From: Trema orientale
Lineage: Eukaryota; Streptophyta; Magnoliopsida; Rosales; Cannabaceae
Assembly (NCBI GenBank): GCA_002914845.1
Contig: JXTC01000111.1
Span: forward strand, 436,853-500,852
DNA length: 64,000 nt
Reading direction: 5' to 3'
How positions within the stretch are numbered: position 1 is the first letter of the stretch; every line of letters starts with the position of its first letter. The notes under the pieces are model-generated. The model ran no database searches, had not been told where the DNA came from, and worked only from the letters and a program-made list of their open reading frames with translations. Shown piece after piece: positions 34,007-43,877 of this stretch. Position numbers and translations under genes: made by a program.

Positions 34007-36133
34007 TTATTGTGTAAAGAAATTATTACCTGATTCAACACTTTCATAAATTTCAATCTCTTCCAAAACTGGAGCCATGTCCAATGGTAAGGATTTGGAT
34101 CTCAACCAATTTTGGCAACAAATCAAAACTTCAGCCATTGTTGGACTTAACGAGCTCCGAAAATAATCAAGTACTCTACCTGCAGTGCTAAAAGCAGACT
34201 CCAAAGCTACAGTTGAAACTTGGATTGCTAGAACATCTCGAGCAATTGCACCAAGAACGGGAAACTTTGAAGAGGTCACTTTCCACCGATGACAAAATTT
34301 GGATCCTTCCTATCCTCAACACATTTAGCAAGATATCTAAGAAACTCATTTTTCAAGTCAAATGACTCATCTTCAGCACATTCTTTATCAAACTCAGATT
34401 CTAAGTCAAAAGAATCCTCATAATCAGAATCTATCACACTTATTTTCTCTTGAGAAGATGACCCACCAGCTTGAGTATTGTCATTTTGTTGCACTTTGAA
34501 TTCATTTGTTGCATAGTGATGCACTAACTTTGTCATACAACTCTTGATGGCAGCCATGATAATCTTAACCTCTTCCTCACTATAGAGCTTTTTCAAATAA
34601 AAATGCACATATTTCAATTTGTGCTTAGGATCAAGGACCACCGCCACATAAAGAAGAATATTTTGTCTTTCAATGTTACCCCAATACTTATCAAATTTTA
34701 CTTTTATTCTAGTAGCCATATTCGTCAAGATTGAATCCTTACTAGAACACCATTTGATTAGTTTTCCATGCACTATTGAAATCTCATGAAAATAAGTATT
34801 TGAAGTAACAAACAAGGAAGCACTAAACTTCAAAGTAGCTTTATAAAAAGTCTTCAAAAACTTGTAAAATTTACTACAATTCTCCCAATCTTTACTCATT
34901 GGGAGCCCTAAAGGTTTTTTTTCATGCCTATCTTCCTCACAAAAGTATTGCAAATATAAACTATCCTCCTCTTCCAATAACTTAAAAGCATCAACAAATC
35001 TTAATGCATGCTCCAACATTAAATAAGTGGAGTTCCATCTAGTTGGCATATCCAAGCAAACAAGAGCCTTATCCTCCTTACAAATATTCTTCACACAACT
35101 TTTGAATCTAGCCAACCTTGAAGGAGAAGCTCTAACATACCTAACGGTGTTACAGACAGCTGCAATAGAATTGTCTAACTCATTTAATCCATCTTGCACT
35201 ATCAAGTTTAGGATATGAGCTGAGCATCTCACATGTAAATATTCTCCATCACAAATGGCACTCTTCCAAATTTGCAATCTCTTCCTTATGTGACTAATAG
35301 CTCCATTGTTAGAAGTAACATTATCAACTGTGATTGTAAATACCATCTCAATACCCCATTGTTTCAAGCATGACTCAATTACTTTGCCTATTGTCTCTCC
35401 CTTATGATTAGGAATTTGATAAAAATTCAAAATTCTTTTTTGCATCTTCCATTCAGAATCTATAAAGTGAGTTGTTAATGCCATATAATTGACATTCTAA
35501 ATAGAAGTCCACGTGTCAGTGGTTAGAGAAAGTCTTTGTGAATTCTTTATAAAGTAAGATTTCAACTTTTTCTTCTCATCATTGTAAAGATTAATGATAT
35601 CTCTAGCAATTGTAATCTGTGATGGAAGATCAAACTTTGGACATGCAATACTATAAAACATTCTAAAGCCCTCTTGCTCCACAAACCTAAATGGCAACTC
35701 ATCAATCACAATCATTTTTGTATATGCAACCCCAAGTAACTTGACTAAATCCCATAGCTATAAGATTGCTACCACCAACACTTTCATCACCTTTCTTTTG
35801 AAAAGACAATATTTTTTGCTTCTTATCGTCCAATCTAAAAGGATATTTTTTACACTGATTGTTCAAATGGTTCCAAAGAGTACTAGTCCCATTTCTCCTA
35901 GTATCACTGGCATAGTCTTTATCATAATAATTGCACACAACCCTAGGGTCAGTAGGGTCCTCCTCATTTCTGGTAAAATGATCCCAAACTTCTGATACTT
36001 GCCTAACTTTCTTTTTTTCACGTTTGGCCTTAGGAGGCAACGGGGGCTTACTCTTACAACTACTAGTTGAATCAAGGGTATTGACTTGGGTCGGATTTTT
36101 CATAGAAAGTGTCATATTGCTACTATTCTCCAT
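34007..36133 (-). pseudogene. hAT transposase, broken
   Basis: It starts at ATG 36133. Order: a BED-type zinc finger (about 36040-35890) whose second Cys is Tyr (CNYY for CNYC), so metal binding is probably lost; the RNase H-like catalytic region with TDTWTS, TVDN, CSAHILNLIVQDGL and RWNSTYLML signatures (35715-34900); an acidic linker; and the C-terminal hATC dimerisation domain (SAFSTAGRVLD, RSSLSPTMAE) at 34279-34007. Breaks: a frameshift near 35745, a TAG codon at 35499-35497 where Gln is expected, and a frameshift near 34280. The longest uninterrupted piece is 402 codons (35484-34276). The enzyme would cut and paste hAT ends in the nucleus. Decay is light, suggesting a fairly recent insertion. 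Confidence 0.92.
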
Positions 36134-36479
36134 CTAACAAATATAAAATTACAACATAATCACATACTATGCACAAAATTAAAACAACTAACAGAACAAA
36201 GAACACAACAGAACAAAGAACAAATTTTATTAACCAGACCAGGGGGAGCGGGAATCTAAGATTGTCATTAAAATTAGAGTAACTAAAATTTCAAACACAC
36301 ATAATTGGTCTTAAACACACAACTTGTTCTTTACATTTATTTAAAAAAAAACGTTGAATCCAAAATAATCAAACTGTCTAGACTCTCCAAATGACCAAGT
36401 AAGATTGTACACAAACATATAGTAGAATAATAATAAGAAAATATCACAATATCAAACATATTGAAACCCACGCTAGCTA

Positions 36480-37575
36480 ACCAAATTTAAACACCCTTGT
36501 TTTTAACCTATCCCAATCCCAGCAACTAGCAAGAGTAAACTGACCTGAGTCTCCGAGAGCTCTTCGTGAGAGAGACGATGACAGAGTGAGTGACTGAGGG
36601 CCACAAACTGTTGAGAGAGAGAGATAGAGAGATCGGAGTTGTTGACCACAAGCGACCAACGGACTTCGTGAGACCAAGTGAGACCTGGAGCTTATACCAC
36701 CCGAGACTAAGAGAGACGACAAGAGAGAGACTGGGCAGACTGGGAGTTGCTTCGCGAGACGAGCATTGACAGGGAGTTGCTGCGAGAACGAGCTCAGATG
36801 GGTCACGTCTCGGCGGTGTTCCTGCGTGGATGAGCTCAGACAGACGTTGCTTCCCGAGACGATCTCAGATGGGGCGTTGCTGCACGGACCAGCTCAGATG
36901 CTTCGTGTGAGCTCGGACGAGGAGTTGCTGCGAGGACGAGCTTAGATAGGTCGCGAGACGGCGGTGTTGCTATGCAGACAAGCTCAGACGGACGTTGCTT
37001 CGTGAGACAAGCTCGGACGGGGCGTTGCTGCACGAATGACGAGCTCAGATGCTTCGTGAGACGGCGACATTTCTGGATGTTGCTGGGCTGACGAGAAGAC
37101 TGGGTTCACTGGAGGTTGAGGGCGAGATTTCTGGGCTACTGTGAACGATTCACAATTTAGCAGAGAGATTGACAGAGACAGAGTGAGAGGGACTATGGGA
37201 GAGCTACGGCAGTTTCTAAGTTTTGAGAGTAATGACTAATGAGTGAGTGAGTGAGTGAAGTGTTAAGATTGAAGAAGAACCCTAGAGAGAATGGGCTGGC
37301 AGTTTATTTTGGACTTACGTATATTGAGTTGGGCCATATTTACTTGTAATCAACTATGTATAAATTATAACAAAAATATACACATTCCACATTCTCGGCC
37401 GGTTCGGTTTGAAACCGCATAAATTCGGCTAAAATCGTAAACCGTACCGCATCGCTCAGTTTGGCAATTTTCTAAACCATTACCGACCGTATATAAAAAA
37501 AAACTGCCGGTTTTGGTGTGGTGCAGTGCGGTGCGGCCAGTTTCCGCGGTGCACCGGTTTTTTTGAACACCCCTA
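36480..37575. other. 5' region of hAT element with GC-rich minisatellite
   Basis: Between the transposase start and the right TIR. From about 36770 to 37060 there are about six imperfect units built on GAGCTCAGA(C/T)GGACGTTGCTTCGTGAGAC, far more GC-rich than the surroundings. Open frames here repeat the unit and are not proteins. A GAGTGAGTGAGTGAGTGA run lies at about 37239-37257, and GTGCGGTGCGGCC-type subterminal words follow. Confidence 0.6.
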
Positions 37576-37656
37576 ATCAGACTAAACCTAATCATTGGGA
37601 CACAAACTAGGGGATGAGCCCTTGGGAAAGTCAAACCAGGTCCCTTTTCCATGTCA

Positions 37657-37715
37657 ACAGTCCCATGTTTTCCTCAGAAAAAAAAAAAAAAAAAAAAAAC
37701 AGTGCCATGTTTTCC
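37657..37715. mobile_element. Poly(A)-only insertion flanked by 17-bp direct repeats
   Basis: ACAGTCCCATGTTTTCC (37657-37673) is repeated as ACAGTGCCATGTTTTCC (37699-37715) around TCAG plus 22 A. This is the footprint expected of a LINE-type (target-primed) insertion so 5'-truncated that only the tail remains. The paralogous exon has neither the A tract nor the duplication. Confidence 0.6.
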
Positions 37716-37942
37716 ATCAACTTTCCACTCACAGCATTGAACCATTGTAGCAAGACTGGCCTGAACAACCTACAATCCAAGAGTAGTTCTAGGGCACCCT
37801 CTTCTTCCACTCCCAAATGGCAAGTAATGGAAATTTTATCCCCTCACATCCAACTAACTGATTGATATTTCCACTTCTCTCTGGCGGCTTGAACTCTAGT
37901 GGGCTTTCCCAGCGGTTTGGGCCCTATTAATGGCTTAAACAT

Positions 37943-38594
37943 GGGATAAGTTTATAAATACCCTTTTTATCAAGCCATTAATCACATTTACCCTAAAATT
38001 CCAATAATGAATAACCGTTTTTGTTTGGTAGTTTCTGGAAATACCCCTGCCTCACTTTTATTCATACGAAAGTTTTCTTAACCTTCTCAAACACGATTGT
38101 TTCAGCCATGGGTTCTCAAAAAAAAAAGCTCACTACTATGAAAGGTAAACCACACATCAGATCGGAGATTGGAGAACTCTTCGACCACTACTTCAGCTCC
38201 ACCATGTTGGAAAACATCCGAAATCTCATCGGAACCATTTGAAGACGAGACTAAAATACCTTAATCCGTAGATTAAATCGACGAACAAAAACAAGAAGAT
38301 GAAGAAATACCTTAATCCATAGATGAAATCGATGAACACTGAAGAAGAAGAACCAAATGATGAATGAAGGAGAAGACGGAACCGGATTTGAGAGCAAAGA
38401 AGAAATACTCAGACGAAGAAGGGAATCTATTTCGGCTCCAGTAGTCCAATGGCCACACCATACGCCTTATAAGCTGAGGATAATATTGTCCTTTCACCTA
38501 TAAAAAACGGGTATACATGAATGAAAATTAAAAAATGGGTATGGACGAAATAAGAGCCCAAAAAATGGGTACTGGGCGTAATTTTCACCTCAAA
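37943..38594. mobile_element. Non-coding 0.65-kb insertion in psi-3 exon 2
   Basis: It interrupts the exon text AAACAT / ATTGATTAACAACC that is continuous in P450-2. The ends read GGGATAAGTTTATAAATACCC and, on the minus strand, GAGGTGAAAATTACGCCC, with loosely similar ATACCCxTTTTT words. This is a MITE-like element of unknown class. A 44-codon open frame from 38108 has no recognised motif. Confidence 0.55.
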
Positions 38595-38639
38595 GATTGA
38601 TTAACAACCGGACTTTCCCTGAAATATCATAACTATTAA

Positions 38640-38889
38640 GGGAAATTTATATAAATAGTAGTAATTTTGACTAAAATGACTTTTGTAGTAGTATTTTAGT
38701 GTTTTGTAATCCTGTATGACGGAGAGTTACACAATTTGTGACTACTAATTAGTTTTAGAAAAATTATAATTTTATAATCACAAATTGTGTAACCCCTCGT
38801 TACAAAATTGTGATACTACTTAAAATATCAATTTAAAAAAAACCACTAAAAAAATCATGCCAAATTAGTACTAGTCAGTCAATCTCCCT
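38640..38889. mobile_element. MULE-like MITE with 9-bp target duplication
   Basis: A 250-bp insert flanked by AACTATTAA (38631-38639) and AACCATTAA (38890-38898), 8 of 9 identical and 9 bp long as for Mutator-like elements. The ends read GGGAAATT and, on the minus strand, AGGGAGATT. The interior contains a long near-palindrome around ACACAATTTGTGA / TCACAAATTGTGT. Confidence 0.6.
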
Positions 38890-39239
38890 AACCATTAATT
38901 GTGCACTTTTGAGAGGCTTCTCTGACTATTATTGGGCCTAGTGGGTAAAAGTCTCAATGTCTCTATGACTATAGCTTGAATATTATAAGGGAGGTTGATA
39001 ATGTCTGATTCTTCTACTAGTCTGATTTCACCAACTAAAAATATCAATTTAAAAAAGTACTAAAAAAGTCATGCCAAATTAGTACTAGTCAGGTCAATCT
39101 CCCTAACCATTAATTGTGCACTTTTGAGAGGCTTCTCTGACTATTATTGGGCCTAGTGGGTAAAGTCTCAATTTCTCTTTGACTATAGCTTGAATATTGA
39201 CAATGTCTGATTCTTCTACTAGTCTGATTTCACCAACTA
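38822..39239. repeat. 215-bp tandem duplication in psi-3
   Basis: Unit 1 (38822-39036) and unit 2 (39037-39239) each contain the right end of the MULE-like MITE followed by the same slice of P450 exon 2 (TTTTGAGAGGCTTCTCTGA ... CTAGTCTGATTTCACCAACTA). The duplication therefore occurred after the MITE inserted. Confidence 0.85.
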
Positions 39240-39359
39240 GATTACCGATCTCTTTTTCTTGCTTTCTTCATTATTTTTGGGTGGTTTATTAGCTCTGCTA
39301 GTACGCATTGAATGGTAATGGAAGATGTGTCAGACATCTCAGCTACAAATATATCCTCA

Positions 39360-39815
39360 AAATTAGAAAAGTCTAGCTTTTGTTAGTTTATCGTTTCTAT
39401 TCACAAACATATCATCTCTTGCACTGAAAGTGACTCTGAGGATTGAACCTCTTAATCCGTTGAGTTACGATGAACACATAAACAAAAGAACACAAAATAC
39501 AAAGAGCAACGCACGTCAACTTTTACTTGGTTCAGATTTGAACAACTCATTCTTACATCCAAGGCATGGATTGATATCCCCTATCCAATTCACTGTTGAA
39601 TGCTTTAAATACAACTTCAACTCAATTAAAGGAGCTTCAAATAAAAGAGAACCTATATTTATGTTTAGATTCTTAACTGAGATAAAATAACGTCAAACAA
39701 ATCAAGAAAGTTAAAAAAAAAGTTCAAGCAATGCAGTTCTCATAAATATTGGAAAAGTCAATATCCAAGCTTTCAAGAAATGCAAATTTCTTAATGCAAT
39801 TATTAAGAGGCAGAG
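39360..39815 (-). other. Intron remnant of psi-3
   Basis: Between the destroyed donor (about 39815) and the exon 2 acceptor near 39350. A segment at about 39430-39690 (GATTGAACCTCTTAATCCG ... ACTTGGTTCAGATTTGAAC) resembles retroelement LTR or leader text and is absent from the P450-1 intron. The 39780-39812 block matches the psi-1 intron. Confidence 0.5.
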
Positions 39816-40071
39816 CAAACTTTCTTTTCGAAATCATGTCAGGACGAAACCTTTTATGTGTTCTATGGTTAATATGATCTCTGAGCTTTTATCTTCAGAC
39901 ATATCAAATAAAATATTAAGCTAGTCCTTGAGACCATTACCATCTCTACCTTCCTCTGTTCTTGATGCTCTGTTTGATCTTCTCCATTGTTTGGTCAAAC
40001 TTTTCATGGATTTCCTTACCTTTTCTCTTTTCTCCTAATTCCCCGAAAGTCAAACTTCTTACATAACTAAG

Positions 40072-40263
40072 GCTGTGTTTACTAGTCCTTAATGGATTAA
40101 GTGGAAAGGAAACAGAGAGAAAAGGGAATAGAGAGGAATAAAAAACAAGTGAGAAATGTTATGATTCCCTTTTTTGTATAATAAATTGTTATGTAAAGAC
40201 ATGAAAAGAAAAACCATTTCCTTTCTTTTATCATTTCAATTCTATTACGGATTAGTAGAAATG
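40072..40263. mobile_element. MITE in exon 1 of psi-3
   Basis: About 190 bp separating the codons that read ...SDFIW and the following helix in the paralogues. The ends are GGCTGTGTTTACTAGTCC and, on the minus strand, AGCATTTCTACTAATCCG. Purine-rich GGAAAGGAAACAGAG at left pairs with CCATTTCCTTTC at right. Confidence 0.6.
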
Positions 40264-40923
40264 CTCCAAATGAAATCAGACAAGTTAAACTTTCCCAAAA
40301 CCTCAGTTAACCCGTTGATCACATTCATAACCTCATCAGCTTCATCATCATTCTCAGCACACGACCTGTTGTTCATAACCATTCTCAAAACAACATTACT
40401 AATTAGCTTAGTCAATTCTCTTCCAATATCAACCGATTCCTTTGACTCAACTCGTTCGGCCAACACCTTTAAGAGCCGGTTTATCTCATCGCTCCTAACT
40501 GGAAGAAGCTGGTTTAGTGTTTGACCACCTAGAAGAAGCTGTGACATGCACAGTTTCTTCATGAACTTCCAATAAGGTCCGTACGGAGCAAAGGTGAGGT
40601 GGATAAGAGAGGTGGTCAACGACACTCGAAAGCGGTCATTTTGAGAAGGAAGTTTCTTGTTTCTTAAGGAAATGTTTGGCCATTTCAGAGGATGCATGAA
40701 ACCACATCACAAGGGACATGGCGGAGAGAGAGATGAATTAAGGGTCCGTAGTGGTTTGAGAGCTTTTGGAGAACTTGGTGTGGTTATGGACCGAGGAGAT
40801 GAAGGTGTCCAATGATAGGCAGAGACGAGCCTTGGTTCGAGATTTGGTCAATATGGCTCGAACCAGGATGGTTGAGACTAACCATACCAAGAAAAGTATG
40901 TTGTAGCCTCGGAGATAATTAAT

Positions 40924-41600
40924 GGCTGACCTTTTTTCTAGTAAGGAATTAGGTGTTGAAGAGAGGGTACTTCCATAAACTAGGAAAAAGAATCTACAAA
41001 GGGTGCAATTTAAAAATAAACAAACAAAATGAAAAAATTAACTAGCAAACTGGTCAAAGTTCAGTTCTAGAATATAAGTGAGTATTTTCATTTTTGCCGG
41101 CCCTCTAGTATAATTAGTCTTTCTGACAATCTGAGCTGAAATAATAGTCGCTTTTTACTTTGTTTTTCCTTCATTTTTGTGGGCTTACAAATTGCCATCT
41201 TTTACAAAAATTGCGCATTTCAATGTATGTAAGATGTGAATATATATATATATATATATATTTTTGATAATAAAGATAAGATATGAATATGTATTCCATA
41301 GACTTGAAATAATTTAAATCTGCACTTACTACAAGGGGCAGCAATGTAATATTGGGCAATAACAAGCATATGTATTATGTACACCATCATCCGGAGCCGT
41401 ATATTATGTACACCATCATCCGGAGCCGTATCCTAAAAATGTCAATAGATATTAAGAGCTACAATGTCAAAGATCCAAACTGTATTGTCAATATCAATGT
41501 TAAATGATGGACCAGTTATAAAATACTATAAGTCTTCTTGTAAAGATATTGATGCACTGTATGTAGCCTTAATCTTAGACACCAAATTGGCAAATTGGAT
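40924..41600 (-). other. 5' flank of psi-3, shared with the P450-2 flank
   Basis: Homologous to about 46960-47350, with shared words AGTTCTAGAATA, GACAATCT(G/C)A(G/A)CTGAAATAATA, GGCAGCAATG(T/C)A and ATTGGGCAATA. It includes a perfect 2-copy 29-bp tandem repeat (41373-41401, 41402-41430) and a (TA)n run at 41238-41260. No gene. Confidence 0.55.
41373..41430 (+). repeat. Perfect 29-bp tandem duplication
   Basis: Two identical copies of TATTATGTACACCATCATCC plus GGAGCCGTA, head to tail, with no mismatches. A recent event. Confidence 0.95.
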
Positions 41601-42417
41601 TCGGTAACGTCATTCTCAATCCGGTCAAACTGTCTGTTTGACATTCTATATATTATGATAATTATAACATACTAACCCCTAATTGAGCCGATACGCTCAA
41701 TAAGGGCTTGTAAGTTCGTAGAGTACTATACTATTCATTATAGTTGATGTAGCTCGATCATGGGGTGTTTTTTTTTTTTCTTTTTTTCTTTTTTCCCCTT
41801 CTTAACTCATTTTTAGCATACGTCATACATTTTATTTCATGGAGTGCTTCAGTTTAATAAAGTGTTGGACTAGATTGCTATATATGTATATATATTTATT
41901 TTGGTAACAAGACTAGATTGCAATATATAGCTAGGAGCATATTGTTATATGGATGCACTTAATTGGGTACAACCGAATTAAAAGTCATGCAACTATACAA
42001 CTACCGAAACTACATTATTCGAGAAATTAGTCAACCAACCTATAGATATCAATTATCATTCTATGGCTTTACAAAAGTCGCAACTATAATTTCATGTGCA
42101 AATAGATAAGAATACTTTCCGTATCTAACCGTAACTTTGTACCCCTAAAAATTGACCCGATTTAAGTTACATGTGGTCTTTAATGGACCTTTAACACGAA
42201 AAACCGAGGAAGGGTAGCCTAGCAACGTAAAATTGAAATGTCTTGTATCAATTAGATTAAGAAGAGAGAAAAATATACACTCAGATTTAATGAAGGAGTT
42301 GCGAGAATTAGACAAAAGTTAACAACAAGATTCAATAAATCAGCACTATAGGTTCAAAAAGAGGAACAAGAAGAAGAGTAAAGTAGAAAAGAAACCTTTA
42401 TATATTAAGAGTAATCC
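41601..42417. other. Intergenic, nothing recognised
   Basis: AT-rich between the psi-3 5' flank and the P450-2 3' flank. T-rich tract at 41767-41795. No gene. Confidence 0.4.
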
Positions 42418-42659
42418 GGACAAAGTACATGTAAAAAGAGCTTAGAAACATAGAGTGGCCCATGCACTAGCTTACTCAGTTGTTATGTATGTAAGAAATA
42501 AATTTTGGCTTGATTGATCAAGTCTCGGTTTATTTCTTCCATTGTAACAACTGATTCTATTATTTCACAATATCTCAAATATTTAAAAAGATTCACACAA
42601 AAACAAAAACAAAGAAAAACAAAAAATATCATGACGTGTCAAAACAACGACGTAGAAAC
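42418..42659 (-). other. 3' UTR/flank of P450-2
   Basis: Matches the inverted 32728-32955 flank of P450-1, including GACGTGTCA (42634), AGATTCACAC and GTGGCCCATGCA. The conservation ends near 42418, which marks one edge of the duplicated unit. Confidence 0.6.
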
Positions 42660-43846
42660 TCACTGCGGCATTGGACTATGCCTAGCCTTGGGGACACAGA
42701 CTAGGGAATGAGCCCTTGGGAGGGTTAAGCCTGGTCCCTCATCCATGTTAATAATTCCATTAGCTTTCCACTCAAAGCACTGAAGCATTGAAGCAAGACT
42801 TGTGTGAACAACTTGCAATCCAAGAGTGGTTCCAGGGCACACTCTTCTTCCACTCCCAAATGGCAAAAGTTGGAAATGTTGTCCCCTAACATCCACCTGC
42901 TTCACATTTTCACTCCCTTCTTCACTATAAAACCTCTCTGGCTTGAACTCTAGTGGGCTTTCCCAGTGGTTTGGGTCCCTACTAATGGCCCAAACATTGA
43001 TTAACAACCGGGTCTTCTCTGGAATATCATAGCCATTAACATTGCATGCTTGAGAGGCTTCTCTGCTAAGTATTGGGCCTGGTGGGTGAAGCCTTAGTGT
43101 CTCTTTCACTATAGCTTGAATATAAGGAAGGTTGACAACATCTGATTCTTCTACCAGTCTGGTTTTCCCAACTACAGAATCTACTTCTTCTACTGCTTTT
43201 TTCATGATTTTTGGGTGGTTTAGTAGCTCTGATAATGCCCATTCTAAGGTAATGGAAGATGTGTTTGTCCCTGCTACAAATACATCCTGAAAATAAAAGA
43301 AGAGTTGCTTTGTTAGAATATCATTGGTTATTGATTAGTTTTGTTATTATTATTATTATTTTGCATGTGACATATGTATAGATCATAATATCGACTGAGT
43401 TCAAAAAGTCAGAGGGGCATCAGAACAATTGAGGGCAATCTTTATGAGCAATTACATCAGCAATAATGAGAGAGTCAAATCTCATGGCATGAAAGCAATG
43501 AATTATAAGTGTTCATGTACATGTCAATTACTATTTAAAGAACGAAAAGCGGGTCAAGGCAACTATGCAATGACGCCCCAAATTAATAGTAACAAACAAG
43601 ATAACATTCTCTTGGACCCGCTTTTAGACTAGTCTATTCCTCTCATAATAGTATCAAAATTGACTTCCTCTCATAATAGTATCAAAATTGACCATTACCA
43701 TACCTAGCTCTCTTGCATTTAGGAGAAAGAAGGGGAAAAAAAAAAAGAAGTGAAAATAATTTGTGCTTATGTTTAGATCTAATTATTAAATTCATAATTA
43801 AGGAGATCATGAAATCAAGATCTATGATAACATCACGAAAGTTCAG

Positions 43847-43877
<31 letters not shown>

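Larger units (their letters stand above)
33465..37575 (-). mobile_element. hAT superfamily DNA transposon (4.1 kb), inactive
   Basis: The termini read TTGGGGTGTTCA (33465-33476) and, at the right on the minus strand, TAGGGGTGTTCA (37575-37564), 11 of 12 identical. The flanking 8-bp duplication ATCGGATT / ATCAGACT (33457-33464 and 37576-37583) matches at 6 of 8. It encodes a broken transposase on the minus strand. It is inserted at the 3' end of the psi-3 coding region. Subterminal CGGTTTGG/CCGAACC- and GCGGT-type motifs cluster at both ends, as in other hAT elements. Confidence 0.88.
37584..40923 (-). pseudogene. CYP93-like P450 pseudogene psi-3
   Basis: Exon 1 lies at 40923-39815 and exon 2 at about 39345-37584, both readable by alignment to P450-2 but heavily broken. 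The start ATG is now ATT (40923-40921); there is a deletion in the Pro-rich hinge, an in-frame TAA in the GPLPHQ region near 40787, and a donor changed from GT to AC. The longest surviving open frame is 40697-40245. Insertions: a MITE at about 40072-40263 in exon 1; a 652-bp insert at about 37943-38594, a MULE-like MITE at 38640-38889 and a poly(A) insertion at 37674-37698 in exon 2; a 215-bp tandem duplication; and the hAT element at the 3' end. It resembles psi-1 in exon 1 (GGQTLNQLLPVR, ESVDIGREL). No functional product is possible. Confidence 0.9.

Noticed and set aside
36477-37033. Minus-strand open frames rich in Ser/Leu/Arg before the hAT transposase
   Set aside because: They translate the GC-rich minisatellite and are out of frame with each other.
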